Assembly (NCBI GenBank): GCA_964057225.1 | Contig: OZ059894.1 | Location: forward strand, 15,530,476 to 15,594,475 | DNA length: 64,000 nt | Reading direction: 5' to 3' | From: Auanema rhodensis | Lineage: Eukaryota; Nematoda; Chromadorea; Rhabditida; Rhabditidae | Shown here: positions 1 through 11,510 of the stretch, piece by piece | Layout of the letters: each line of letters opens with the position of its first letter | Position numbering within the stretch: position 1 is the stretch's first letter | Position numbers and translations under genes: made by a program | Notes under the pieces: generated by a model | Told to the model about the DNA's origin: nothing | Databases searched by the model: none | What the model saw: the letters and a program-made list of their open reading frames with translations, nothing else

Positions 1-49
1 GATATATCATTAGTTTTGAGCTATAAGGTAATTATATTTCATATTTTAG

Positions 50-241
50 ATTTGGAAAACGATCAGCCTTCGAGGATAATGATGATAGCATGAGCATGGA
101 GAAACGGAAGTCAGCTTACATGAGGTTAGTTTATTGCTTCCGATGAATAAATTAAATCAAAAATATTTTCTATAATCTTAATATCTTGGTCAACAAATAC
201 ATTATCACCTCATGTGTAATTACAGATTCGGACGGCGTTAA
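50..241 (+). CDS. flp-6: flp-6 neuropeptide precursor, 3' end (partial)
   Basis: Two terminal exons of an FMRFamide-like peptide precursor (50-124 and 226-241; the rest lies left of the window). Exon 50-124 opens with FGKR, completing a peptide from the previous exon, then an acidic spacer SAFEDNDDSMSMEKR, then KSAYMR; the last exon adds FGRR and TAA. The joined product is KSAYMRFGRR: KSAYMRF, an amidation-donor Gly and a dibasic RR site. KSAYMRFamide is the known FLP-6 peptide of C. elegans (established knowledge). The exon boundary splits the Arg codon (AG|A) at the same point in both copies. The last copy ends RR rather than KR. Expected to be secreted after proprotein convertase cleavage and amidation. 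It converges with INTS12 on the other strand. Confidence 0.9.
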
Positions 242-629
242 AATACAAAGTACCCAAATTTCATCAGATCATAGGACTTCTATTTCTTCAAAGATCCTCG
301 TAACATCTGTTGCTGACGTTCCTCTGAAAATAAAAAAGAACCGACTAATGAACCAACGACAATTTGCTATAAGAATCTTATAATACTATAATATATACGT
401 TTTCGAGTTATATACACTTACAGTACATACTTTTCAATAAATCTGCTGTTGTTAACTTACTTTTCTTTTTATATTGTTCGAATGTAGACGACATTTCCGA
501 AGAAGATTTACTCTAAAATAATAGTAGTTAAAACAACTAAACAAAATGTTTTTTCGCCTTTTCCAACTTCAAGAGAATATACAGCTGTTTTTTTCATTTC
601 GATTAAAATTCAAAACCAAATGAACAATA
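242..629. other. Convergent 3' ends of flp-6 and INTS12
   Basis: AT-rich non-coding stretch between the flp-6 stop and the INTS12 3' end. An open frame continues through the flp-6 3' exon in another phase (to about 383) but is explained by the short FGRR-stop exon. An AATAAA signal lies near 437 on the + strand and could be the flp-6 polyadenylation signal. No other gene seen. Confidence 0.5.
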
Positions 630-1957
630 TCAAGAACATGAGTACGTTTGAAGAAACCCCTGTTTTTCGTTTTAATAGTCTTAATCAGACTGGTGGACAA
701 CGAATATGCAAAAGAAAATTACCGTAGGATTCGTTAAAGAGGATGGCTTCTTCTCTTCTTGCCTATTGAGTAATATTGGTCTAGGGCTGGCGGATCTTGA
801 CTTCTAGAACAACAAATGACTGTCAATTACCCTCAACAAAAAAAACAAAAACCGGAGATTTAGAATTACAAGTCGAACAAATAAATATCCATCTAAGATC
901 AGCGGCCTGTTTAGGATCAATATTTGGTTGATGGCATCTATAATATCCTTTGTGCAGAGTTAACAAAAGAAAAGCAAAAAAATTGAAAATTGACGTACTT
1001 AATGTGGTAGTTTGTCTGACAAGTCTCACAACAGACAATTAAATTATTTGTAGTGCTTGCTGCTGATTCACAAACCGAACAAACCTGAAAAGGAAGCATT
1101 TAGCTCGTAGTTCTAGTACCTTTTGCAAGGAAGATCATATTCTGTTCTGAAGTAGTATTCAAGAAATTGTTAGAATTATGTTTCTTTTGGATTTATGATT
1201 TATGAAAAAATATTTTGCATGACGTGGAGGCCATTTAGAGCTTAAGAACATGGAAGAATAAATGATATGAATATTTTTGGTTTATGAACATTTCCATGGA
1301 AAAAAATTCCAACTGAAGGCGTGAGAATGGATTTTTCTTTGGGAGCCACCCAAACTTTAACAAAGTTCCTTTGTTCTTGTAGAGGAAATAATGACAAAAC
1401 TACCAAAAAATCAAACACGAAAATTCAAAAACACTACATGATCATAAAGAAGTTCTTAAATAAAAAAAATCCCTCACCTTTTCAGTTTCTGAATCATCAT
1501 CATCCCGCTTCTTATGAGCTCCTTCCTATAATGCGATTTTAAAAGTTCTTATAATGCTGAAGCGGACCTTTATCGGCTTAGCTAAAAATGGCAAGGGAAG
1601 CTTCTTCTTCTCCAAACCATCAGCTTTCATAAATCTCATCTTTTCAGGCTGTGTTTTCTTTTGTTGTAATGATTTTAAGGTTGATTCATTAGTTATTTCA
1701 TCTCCACTATCCCAAAATTCATCTGAAGGTTGTTGTTGATTGGACTGTATCTAAAAAGAAATATAGAACTTTGTTTTCGTATTTTCTGTTTTTACCAACT
1801 TAAGTAATTCTTTGATTTGATCTAAAGCATCAGGTTCGTTAGATAAAAGTAATTTACTCAATCTCCCGTAATAATTTTCACCAAACGGACAAACGTTCTT
1901 TCTTTTTATGCCCCCGCCTGTTACCGTAAGAGGACCCGAAGATTTAGATTGTTCCAT
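630..1957 (-). CDS. INTS12: Integrator complex subunit 12 (PHD-finger protein)
   Basis: Start ATG at 1957, just behind an acceptor-like TTGTTTAG. The N-terminal segment (CPFGENYYGRLSKLLLSNEP, then DALDQIKELLK) matches the short helical N-terminus typical of INTS12. A lysine-rich acidic linker follows (exons about 1535-1745 and 1479-1525). After a ~390 bp intron comes a C4HC3 PHD finger: CSVC, CETC, YHIKCH, then a Trp and CSTC (about 845-1085). The spacing and the CHQPNIDPKQAADLRW stretch resemble the INTS12 PHD more than other PHD proteins. Integrator processes snRNA 3' ends and attenuates transcription in the nucleus. Last gene of the leftward cluster, 246 bp behind TTK. The final exon after 723 is not resolved: splicing at 690 or at 660 gives different short tails (stops near 681 or 630). 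The protein is much shorter than human INTS12. Confidence 0.75.
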
Positions 1958-2203
1958 TTTTACTAAACAATTGCAATACATCGTATGAAACAATATAAAA
2001 CAAATATGAAAACATGACAAACACATCATTTTAAATAAACCATATATACCACATAGATAAAAATTTATTGATATGTGAGCAGCGTTAGGTAAACTGGAGT
2101 TCCGAATTGGTGTCTAAGTGGCAATTGATATGGACGAGATACATTCATGGAAAAACGATAAAACAATGAAAAAATATAATACAGCTATATACTGAAGTTT
2201 CGT

Positions 2204-4242
2204 CTAATCTTCAAACTCAAGCACTGCTTTTATCTGAGTAGATTCTTCTAATACTGCTTTTTTCTGAAATATATGTGAAATGTTGTGAGATTCTTTGCGT
2301 TAGCTTACCTCGCGTTGCATCAAACTTTTAACTTTTCTTAGAGCCGTATTCGGAGTGTTTTCTTTCAATTCAAGTACAAATTGAAGTAAGTCTTTTGGTA
2401 CAGGAGATGAAGAACAAGTTCTCGAACCGGCTGAAAAATTCATATGAATTTCTATCACAAAATTGGATCATACTCATATAGGGATGATTTAAAAGTTGAT
2501 CAATGGTTGCTCGTTTTTCAACATCTCTTTCTAGACATAACTAAATGGAAGCATAATTAAATTTAGATAATTTTACAATACGTACTTTGAGAGTTTCGAG
2601 TAAATCGTCATCTTGACAATCATCAAATTGAATTTCATATGAAGTATTTGTTATAGCTGCCATCTGACAAAGTTGAATAAAATACTTAAATTTAAAAAAA
2701 TTAAAAATTACTTTCATGCTCTGATTTTTGATGTGATTGAATGGAAGAACACCATATACCATATTGTACAATATACATCCTAAGGACCAAACATCTGATT
2801 TGAGGGGCAACTAAAAGAAAATTCATAAATATGTATATTTAACAGCAATTCGCTTAATTACTTTATACTTCGAGCGTTCTGAACATGAAAAATTCAAGGC
2901 TTCTGGAGCCATATAGCTCAGCGTTCCCATTTGATAGTCTTTTAATACTGATGTCTGAAAATGACCAAAAATTAAACTTTGCTCATAAATAAATTTAGAA
3001 GTACCTGATTTTTTGGTATAGACGAAGCAATACCAAAGTCAATAAGTTTTAAATGGCCCTTTACAAGTAAGAAGTTTGCGGGCTTCAAGTCCGAATGAAC
3101 AATTTCTAAGAAATAATATCTAGATGAATTTTTAAAAATTCACATACTTTTATCGTGGATAGCTTTCACACATTTTAGCATTTCTTTCCAATAAAACCTG
3201 ATAAAAGAAGAATCTATACTTTCTTCCTTTAATCTCGATCTTAAATAAGTACTGAAATCCGTGTCACCTTTCTCTAATAAGACATAAAGTAGGTTTTCAG
3301 AATCTTTAGTCTCGCTAAAAATAGAACAATACTGTTTTGAAGAAGTTGAAAGAAAAAACCCACTAGTCATGCATCAGTATAACGTGGCTTGTTCCTTGTA
3401 GTTCCTCCAGCAATTTAATTTCGTTTAAATATGCAATTCTTTGTTCTTCTTCCTCTCCCAAATCAACTACTTTTATGGCGTATTGTTCATGAGTATTTTC
3501 GTCCATGACATCATACACCTGAGTACAATCAAATAAAATTTATAAAAGCAAAATATTTCTTATTACTTTACAACTACCGCCTTTTCCGAGTAACTTAATC
3601 TTGATAAATGATTTTCCTTTTATAATAATTTTATCATGAAGAGAAGGAACAGACAGAGTTAGTTTTTGAGGGAGTGGAGAATTACTAACTTTATCCTGAA
3701 AATAAAAAACTCAACTGAATGAAGTAATATTTAAACATACACTGTCAAAATGAGCACTCTGGCTTCTCTTTCTTAAACTATTTTCTTGAACTCGTTCTTG
3801 TCTAAATTTAAAAAGACCGTCACATGATTATTCGAAATATGATTACTTAGTCTCCCTCGAGCGTACCATTTCCATATCTCCTTCTTCGAAGCCACGGCGA
3901 GATGATGTAGGAGCTCTAGGTGGACGTGCTACTGACGAGGAAACAACGGGAGGGGGAGGCAATATCTAGAAAACCCCAAATACGATTTTAAGCCTCAGCT
4001 AGAGCACTTACATGACTAGAATCTAGAAACTTCGTTCCAGCAGGGGCTGTTCTATTAGCATGCGATGTTGTCATAGACGTTGATGCTAAACTCCTATCAG
4101 CATTACTATCACCTGAAAAAGAAATATAGACTTCGTCTTAAGCTTTCTGAAACGTACTGTGCGAGGAACGATGAAGCTCTTCGAGTTGCTTACGTTTCTG
4201 TTCCTGTATTCGTTTCAGTTTATCCACAAATGACTCTACCAT
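2204..4242 (-). CDS. TTK: Dual-specificity kinase Mps1/TTK (spindle checkpoint)
   Basis: Start ATG at 4242, one base behind an acceptor (ATTGTAG|A). Order: basic N-terminal helix ([20 protein letters not shown]), a Pro/Ser-rich linker of roughly 100 residues ([17 protein letters not shown]), then the kinase. Kinase motifs: glycine loop [17 protein letters not shown] with the VAIK-type Lys, [10 protein letters not shown] catalytic loop (HSD instead of HRD, an Mps1 hallmark), IDFGIA, activation segment ending [11 protein letters not shown], and [16 protein letters not shown]. These features together are diagnostic for the Mps1/TTK family, which phosphorylates KNL1 MELT repeats at unattached kinetochores. 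A short C-terminal tail follows. No TPR domain is visible in the N-terminus. Sits between MRPL4 (188 bp) and INTS12 (246 bp) in the cluster. Notable because C. elegans is known to lack Mps1. Confidence 0.9.
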
Positions 4243-4430
4243 TCTACAATCAAATATTATACAATATAAAGAAATTATCAAATTAGAAAGGTAAAAAGTG
4301 TATAAACACTGTGTAGAGTACAATATTCAAAATTTAAATATATATTTGCAACAACAAAAACAAGACATTGAAAACATAAAACGAAAGAATAACATTCTAA
4401 AAATATCTAGGACACTAAGCTAAAGTTGAA

Positions 4431-5747
4431 CTATACATATGGAGGCATATATGGATCTTCTTCTCCTTCAGCTTCTCTTAATATCTTCTCTTTGTAATCC
4501 ATATATCTAAATTATACGTATATAATGGTCAATATAAACACATGATACCTGTATTTCTTATTAAGTGGTTCAGCGCGATGTAAATGCTGAAGTAGTCTGC
4601 TCTCTACCAAATCAAGAGCTTTTCGGGAAAAAACGATTGTTTCATATTTCATAAGGGAATAACAATTAAGACCATAGACCGGCATAGCATTGAACGATGG
4701 AATGCTCTCCAGACCAGGGACTAATCCGCCAGTTATCTGAAATAGAACTTTCCTCATAATAAAAAAAAATAGCCGGCATACTTCGTCAATATCATTTACA
4801 AACAGCACTGAATAACCCCAATTACGTTTATCTGCTAGATCATGAAGGTATTGAGCATCTGCTTCAGGTAGATTATCCAGACTAAAAAGCAGATGTTAGA
4901 TTTGGGGAAACAAGGCTTTCAAACACAGCCAGTTGAGAAACCGTGAAAATCAAAAATGAAAAAGCAACTTTCTTATGATCTTTTCATGCCAAATTATGCT
5001 AATTGATCATAATTACAAAAAAAATAGCAAAATAAAAAGATTATATATAAGAATCATAATTCAGAAAAAAGGTAAAATCATACCTATCAACAATTTGCAA
5101 ATCATCTTGAGCATGCTTAATTGTTAAAGCTGTGCAGAGACCTATAATTCGATTAATAGTTTATAAAGAAAAAATAAAATAATACCTTGAATTCTTAAAG
5201 AATCAGGAAGCATGTAAAACCAAGTTCGTGGTCCTCTAACTCCATTAGCAAAACCACCGTGTATGAAGTTAGGAGCTCTAATTGAACCTACATGAGCTCT
5301 ACCTGTCTTCTTCTGTGGCCATGGTTTCCTTCCTAAAAAATTTTATACAGTTAGCCACAAGCACACAAACTATGACACCTCCTCCAGGCATTTCAGCTCT
5401 TGTTAACTGTTTAGTTAACTGAACATTTCGATAGTTTAGCTGCCAATTCACATTTCTATGAAGAATATCTAATCGAGGTCGAACACGAAATATGTCAGGA
5501 TGAAGATCCACAAGTCCCACTTTACGTTCATCGATGGCATCGAAAGAACACACCCACGCCTTTAATTATTAAGTTAAATAACACAAAAAAGCCTATCTAC
5601 CTGAGGAGTCTCAATAAATGGATTCTCGGGTTTTCGCCATAAATCTCTTTTGGTATCTTTCAAAGCGCTTAACCTTTCCTCAGTGGCAGTGTTAATTGTG
5701 CGTATAGAAGTGCGAAAAAGTGAGTCTATAAGATTTCGGCCTAACAT
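4431..5747 (-). CDS. MRPL4: Mitochondrial ribosomal protein L4 (uL4m)
   Basis: Start ATG at 5747 directly behind TATTATAG|GG; stop TAG at 4431-4433. The basic start (MLGRNLIDSLFRTSIRT) suits a mitochondrial presequence. Core uL4 motifs in order: VDLHPDIFRVRPRLDILHRN, RAEMPGGG, RKPWPQKKTGRAHVGSIRAP, GPRTWFYMLP, then the domain with DSLDNLPEADA and a C-terminal EPLNKKYRYMDYKEKIL. The GRKPWxQKxTGRAR-type loop is the tunnel-facing rRNA-binding element of L4 proteins. About six short introns. It lies 166 bp behind MRPS2, so two mitoribosomal proteins are adjacent in the same cluster, which favours co-expression. Confidence 0.92.
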
Positions 5748-5913
5748 CCCTATAATAGCACATATGTTTCAAGAAATAGAAACAAAAAAAAGAGTATTCA
5801 ACAGAAAAAACTGTGTTTTGAATAAATTATATTATACAAAAATTTGTTATGTATCCTAAACTCTATAACAATAAACATTTAACAACAACATAAAAACTTG
5901 GATATAATACACT

Positions 5914-7231
5914 CTATTCAGATTGTTGGCGTGCTTGTTGTCCTCTAACTATAGCTTCTTTGAATAACCTGAAAACAAAAAAAGTAACAATTGTAGAGAA
6001 CAAAATTCAAACCTTAACAAAAATCCAACGCTTTCTGGAGAATCATCGTTGGAAGGGATCAGGTACGTAAGATAGGATGGATCAGCATTGGTATCCACTA
6101 CTCCAACTGTTGGAATAGCCATTTTAGCAGCTTCTTAACATATACATAACCGTGATTTTTTTCCGTAAAAAATTTAAAAAAACCTATGATGGCAGGATGA
6201 GAAGAGCCCAGTGAAGTAAGAGTAGACATGAATACTATTGTATCAGGAAGTCTTACTGTAGAGCCCAAAAGTTGTTTTGTATTAGTTAAAGTTCCTTGTT
6301 GCCATTTACGTGTATGAGAGTATTGTCCAACCTATAATCCAACATATAGTAAATAAAAAAAACAAAAAAAACCTCCTCAGCAACTCGTTCTACATCAAAC
6401 ATCGTAGCACGATTACTGGTAACGAACAAGATGATGCCTCCTCTCATGGCGACATGAGCGACAAAGTTTAAAGCCCTGAATATGAGCAAATCAATTATTG
6501 GAAAATATGAATTATAAATTATTTTGACAAATGTGGTGCATATAGTTCTTTATATAGCTCAGTATCGCTTTTTTCAACACGACATAAGATAACTATAGTT
6601 TCTTATAATCTGTTCAAAGTGTAAGGCATCACAGCTACATATCTTAGACATATAAAGGATTTGAACTCATAACTGTCCTTCTTTCATTGAACCACTACCG
6701 TTATACTATGTGTTAGCATGTTTATTATATTGACAAACCTAGTTAAATATTTCTTCGTAATTTCTAGATCGAAAATGCAAACTTCCAATCGTTCTCCATA
6801 TAAAGCCCATTTCATGTTATCATTCAGAGTTCCAATCTGGAAACAAATGAGAAAAGGAACACAAATATATAAACCTTATGGCCATAATGTAAACGGGCAT
6901 TGAACATATCCTCGATTGTAAATAGATTGTCTAGACCAAACTTGTCTTCTTCCCTGTGTACCGGTGAGATATATTCTCTGAGAAAAAGCATATAGAATTC
7001 AATAATATAAATATTAACTAACTTCAAAACCACTGGCTGTACTGAGGCTTTAATCAAGGTATCTCTATCAGGAACAGATTTAGTGTTGTAATCCATCTAT
7101 ATTTTTAAATTAATGTGATTTATTTGAAAGTTTGATACCTCATGTGAGCTAGATAGGGAAGAGCTCTGACGAAGGCCACGCAATCGGTATGGAGCAAGAG
7201 TCCTAGGTAATGACACAGCCAGCCGTTTCAT
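5914..7231 (-). CDS. MRPS2: Mitochondrial ribosomal protein S2 (uS2m)
   Basis: Start ATG at 7231, one base behind TTATTTAG|G; stop TAG at 5914-5916. The N-terminus [20 protein letters not shown] is Arg/Leu rich, like a mitochondrial targeting sequence. uS2 motifs: [20 protein letters not shown] (the HxGH..WNPKM-like block), ICIFDLE-type segment seen as [43 protein letters not shown], and the C-terminal [20 protein letters not shown], where VGxxDTNxDP is a uS2 signature. Structural component of the mitochondrial small subunit. Intron of about 250 bp between 6483 and 6731 is the longest; it carries a tRNA-like A/B box pair discussed among the rejected items. Gap to the upstream NAA35 stop is 264 bp. 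Confidence 0.93.
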
Positions 7232-7495
7232 CCTAAATAAAATATTAATGTCAACAAAATTCACAAATAAGCAGTATCAATCGTCAGAACGAAATAATAA
7301 TAACAGAAACATTTGATTATTAGGTATAACTTTACAACCGGAGGTGAATGACTAATAAAAACTCTGGAAAAAGAATCTATTTGACAATAAATACGAAAGG
7401 ATAAATAATTAAAAGCAATATATAATCAGACTCACAATTTAGTTTGATAATTTCTGAGAACAGATCGCATAAATCGCCCAAGAATAAAAAATGAA

Positions 7496-10445
7496 CTATG
7501 ACAATCTCAAAATAGGGAAGCAAGAATCTTCGGACATTATCCAATCAGCTTTCTTATTATCCATCTTTCCACTTAAAAGCAACCGTAAAACAACAATGTT
7601 GTTTTTACAAAGCATTTCTAACGATCTGAATGTATAAATAGTTAAATAAGTTAATTCTCAAAGAGAATTTAAATCACTCACTCAGCTTCCCGAATCATTT
7701 CACTACGTTCTATTAATCTATGAAAATGTGTTTTTGCTAATTCAAAAGATTCAATGGCTTGTTTGAACATATCTTTAGGATCGTTTTGGAGATTTTCACA
7801 ATATCTGTAGGGATAAATTACAATCTTTTACTCGGATCTTCAACCTACTTGCTAACATTTAAATATTGATAATAATTCAAATGTAAAGGAGGACCAAGAT
7901 TGGCAAATGGAGCCATACGATGTTCGAAATGTAAGCGATCGGTGTTTGGTTCCCATCGAGGTACCTAAATAGAAAATTAATTGAAGGTACAAGATAATTT
8001 TAAGAAACCTTAATTTTCCCCCATTTTGTGAGACCTATTGTAGCTTTGAAAATTCCTGTAGCCAAAGCTCCTTCACCTATTAATTTTATTTTTTGATCGT
8101 GATAATGCTCAATTCTATAAATAAAGGAATAGAAGAAAGTTGACAAGTTAATTTTCTACCGCTGTTTAATATCCTCCTCAATCTTAACTCTACGAGCGTT
8201 TTTCTTTTTATTCTTAGTTGACGCATTTTTCTCAATTTCTACTTTATAATCATAATAAGTAACTTCCAAAATTCGTTCTACAGAATTTAAATGCCACCTG
8301 CATAAGATTTCTCCAAAATACCTTTAATGAGAATTTCAAAAAGTTAAAAGATTATTATAAATTACCAATAATAATGGGCATATTCGTAAGGCGCAAACAA
8401 ATCAAGTTTAAAACTTAATTCCATGTGATAGTGGATAATATTAACTAAGTGGTTAAACACAAATCCTAGAAGAGGATGTTGAGGATGCCCTTCTAAAAAG
8501 GAACAATCATTATGTAAGCCTTGAAGTTTGCGACAAACCTATCTCACAACCACTCATTAACATATTACATCTTCTATCTAAGTGTTCAGCAAGACCTTGG
8601 GTCACAATAAGATCCTCGATTGATGCCGCCAACTTTTCTCGCTGTCTGGCCAGGTTCATTCCTGCAAGAATATCTTTGGTTCATCTTTCATAGGCATTTA
8701 ACAAACCAAAGTTGGCAACCATCGTTAAGGTGGCCTTTGTTATCTCATCTAGAAAATCAGCATATATATTACGACATTCTTCGTCATTATTCGCAGGAGA
8801 ACTGAAACAGGATTTATACAATGGTTTAGCTTTATAAATGAACTTACCCCTCTTCTAAAACTACGTGACGTATAACTTTCCGAACAGAGGTATCTATGAG
8901 TGTTAAAAGAGATGTAGAGCCAAGAACTAATTCGTCATGAGGGAACATTGTGAACTAAAATAAGTAATTTTTTTCTATTATTTATAAAATTGTCTACTTG
9001 TAAAACAGATCGTGTAAACACACAACTATTATCCATACTGAAATCTTTAAAAAACTTTAAAAGTTTGGAGAAGTCGCTCGCAGCTTCATCACTTTCATCG
9101 GCGATTCGGTATAATCTGAAAAACATTCATAAACACAAAAAACAATATTATTGATTTACCTGCATGATAATGAATTCAAGAATGCCATACTATAATTACG
9201 AGATTGAATAATGGTTCTCCGAGGAAATGATCCCGTTAAGTATTGCTTGTTATAGTCTGGTTGAAAAACTCCTAACCATTCAAACTTACCTAAAATACAT
9301 AAGAAATACAAATTAAATAATTAAAATGATAAGATACCATCTTCCTCAAAACTAACAGGAGCTTCTAGACCAAGCTTATAGGTTTCTATAAATGTAGCGG
9401 ATATATTTTTCATGTTTTGAGCTATAGTCGCTGCAGTGTCAAGACAAGGTCTACAAATTAGATAGAAAAAAAATATATAAAAAGAGTAACAAAAAAGATA
9501 AATAAAGCATACTTGAAAACATTAGCATTTGACTCGTCTTTGGTTCGTAAAGGTATCACAGATGTTAAAAATTCAACTAATAAACGGATCCATTGGAAAC
9601 GAGAAGCAATAGCATTTGATACTTCCGTGTTAGTATTCTGCTAGAATATTACACAAAGTGAAAGAAAAAAACTATCTAACTTACTTTTGAGAGTGATTCC
9701 TCAATTTCTTTCATTTTATCAAGGCAGTCCGTGACAACACCCTCAGTTGGTACAACATAAGGAATAGAAATATTAAAATCTTCCTTCAAAATAAACGAAA
9801 AATAAAAAAAAAGGTTAGAATAAAAAGTACTGACCTCTTCGAATACCATAACATTATGAATAACAGTACGAATAATTGGAACCAAAAAACTGAATATTTG
9901 GGCAAGAGTAGAAAGAATAGAGTGATCAAAGGAATAAGGTTCACTCAAAAGCACATTAGAATATAACTTGAAATTTGAAAAGATAAGAAAAGACAAAAAA
10001 ATCAATTGCATACCGTATTGGCAACATTGCCACCTTCAAGATATGAAACAAAACAAGATAAAGTTGCATCGATAATTGTTAAAACTTCTCTATCGTTAAC
10101 TGTATCAAAATACTCCTAAAGAAATTGAAAAAATATAACTACAATATATAAAAGTAATACCAGAGATTTGAGCTGTTCAACACCCGATTTTCTGATGTAT
10201 CGCTCCATACCAATATCCATTTTTGGATCCATAAGCTGCACTGCTCCCATGGCATCGTGTAACCGAAAACCATCTGTGAATACAACTTCACCTAACTTCA
10301 GTTCTACAATAGTAGTTGTTTGGTTATAAAGACTGTACAGATTACCTTCACATGCACGGAAAAAATCATCTTTGATATCTATTCCCTTCACCTTCTCCGA
10401 TACATGTGTTTTAGCCAGTAACTCCCTTAGTTCAGGTGAGGACAT
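7496..10445 (-). CDS. NAA35: NatC auxiliary subunit NAA35 (Mak10)
   Basis: Start ATG at 10445, immediately behind CTTGTAG; stop TAG at 7496-7498. The first exon contains the Mak10 hallmark DAMGAVQLMDPKMDIGM after FRACEGNLYSLYNQTTTIVE and GEVVFTDGFRLHDAM. The rest is a long, mostly helical protein spread over more than ten exons with 40-70 nt introns; the last exons give FKQAIESFELAKTHFHRLIE and end FPILRLS. NAA35 anchors the catalytic subunit NAA30 to ribosomes in the NatC complex, which acetylates Met-Leu/Ile/Phe/Trp N-termini. Second gene of the cluster, 166 bp behind the coiled-coil gene. Assignment rests mainly on the Mak10 motif; exon joins in the middle were not all checked. Confidence 0.88.
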
Positions 10446-10611
10446 CTACAAGTAAACATAACACAGCCAAAACTAAACAGAAAAAATAAACTTTGAGATT
10501 TAACTCTTATTAAATCATAGAATACTGAAGTAATAAATATTTACAAATATATACAATTACAAAAAATAAAATAATATGACCGTCGTATAGTACAGATGTT
10601 TGAGTGTACAA

Positions 10612-11510
10612 TCAAATTTTGAGATTTTTTAAATCTTTCCGATTTCGGGAAGCCAGGCGAGAAATTTCAATAGATTCTATATCGGACCGTTTTTCTTCGC
10701 CACTTAAGCTCAACAGTACAACAGGGTAATTAAGATCATCCAAATCTCGTCGGAGGGAAGAAAAATCACGTTTTGGTCGCTTAACCTCGGGTTCTCCTGA
10801 AAACATCGCATATACTTTAATGTAAGCTTTAAGCAAAAACATACGAAGTAAATGTTCTTCCATCGTTCCAGCCGAAATCAAAACACTTTCTAGTTGATCT
10901 TTTTCATTGGTTAGCCGTTCAATTAATCTTTCCTACAAAAAAAAAAGGAATAACATGACAATAAAAAAATTAAAAACCTTTATTAGTATGGCGTTGTCTT
11001 CTTGATCTTTTTCAGATATGCGTTGTTGCCCTATAATCTTTCTTTCTAAGGAATCTAATTCCAAACCACGTATAGTAATAGCTGTCTAAAATTAATAAAA
11101 CTTACAACAAATAAATTAAAGTTTAGTATACCTGTTTTTGATGCTCATAGTCTTCATAAGCTTGAGTGTTCCTATTAACTAGATCGCAAGAAATACCATC
11201 TTCAATTTCTTTCCTTTTTATTAATAACTACAAAATATATAAATAAATAAATAAATATGAAATTAGCATACCTGCTTAAGTTTCAATTCTTTAACGATAG
11301 CTTTCACTTTGTTGAATTGTAATTCCGAGAGAATAACTTTTCTATAGTCGATTTCACTAAATTACAAAAAAAACATAAATGAATAATATGATAAACATAC
11401 AGCCTTCTTTGGAATTCAACAGTGTCTAAGATTTCTTCTTCAGAATCTTCAGAAGATTCACACTCTTTCTCATCCTCAGATTCGCTTTTAGCTTCATCTT
11501 GTTCCGTCAT
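10612..11510 (-). CDS. Unrecognised acidic/coiled-coil protein, head of the operon
   Basis: Start ATG at 11510 behind GAATTGTAG; stop at 10612-10614. Not recognised. The first ~35 residues are a Glu/Asp/Ser acidic patch (SESEDEKECESSEDSEEE), followed by about 150 residues of charged helix likely to form a coiled coil (ILSELQFNKVKAIVKELKLK, LLIKRKEIEDG, RLIERLTNEKDQLESVL), and a more structured end (HLLRMFLLKAYIKVYAMFSG, then a basic PEVKRPKRDF, NYPVVLLSLSG). Six or so exons. The acidic-then-coil layout recalls chromatin or kinetochore adaptors such as the BRMS1/SDS3 group, but the family motifs were not found, so no function is claimed. As the most upstream gene it would define the operon promoter in the region 11.5-12.8 kb. 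Confidence 0.7.

Larger units (their letters stand above)
630..11510 (-). other. Probable six-gene operon (SL trans-splicing layout)
   Basis: Six genes in one direction with stop-to-start gaps of 166, 264, 166, 188 and 246 bp. Each ATG lies 0-5 bases behind an acceptor-like AG (CTTGTAG, TTATTTAG, TATTATAG, ATTGTAG, TTGTTTAG; the head gene has GAATTGTAG). In nematodes this arrangement marks polycistronic units processed by polyadenylation plus spliced-leader addition (established for C. elegans). Whether SL1 or SL2-type leaders are used cannot be read from DNA. Confidence 0.75.

Noticed and set aside
6650-6726. tRNA-like A box (TAGTATAACGG) and B box (GTTCAAATC) in an MRPS2 intron, minus strand
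   Set aside because: Both boxes fit the consensus, but the D and T stems do not pair and the acceptor stem fits only in one shifted register; at best a degenerate tRNA-derived sequence.
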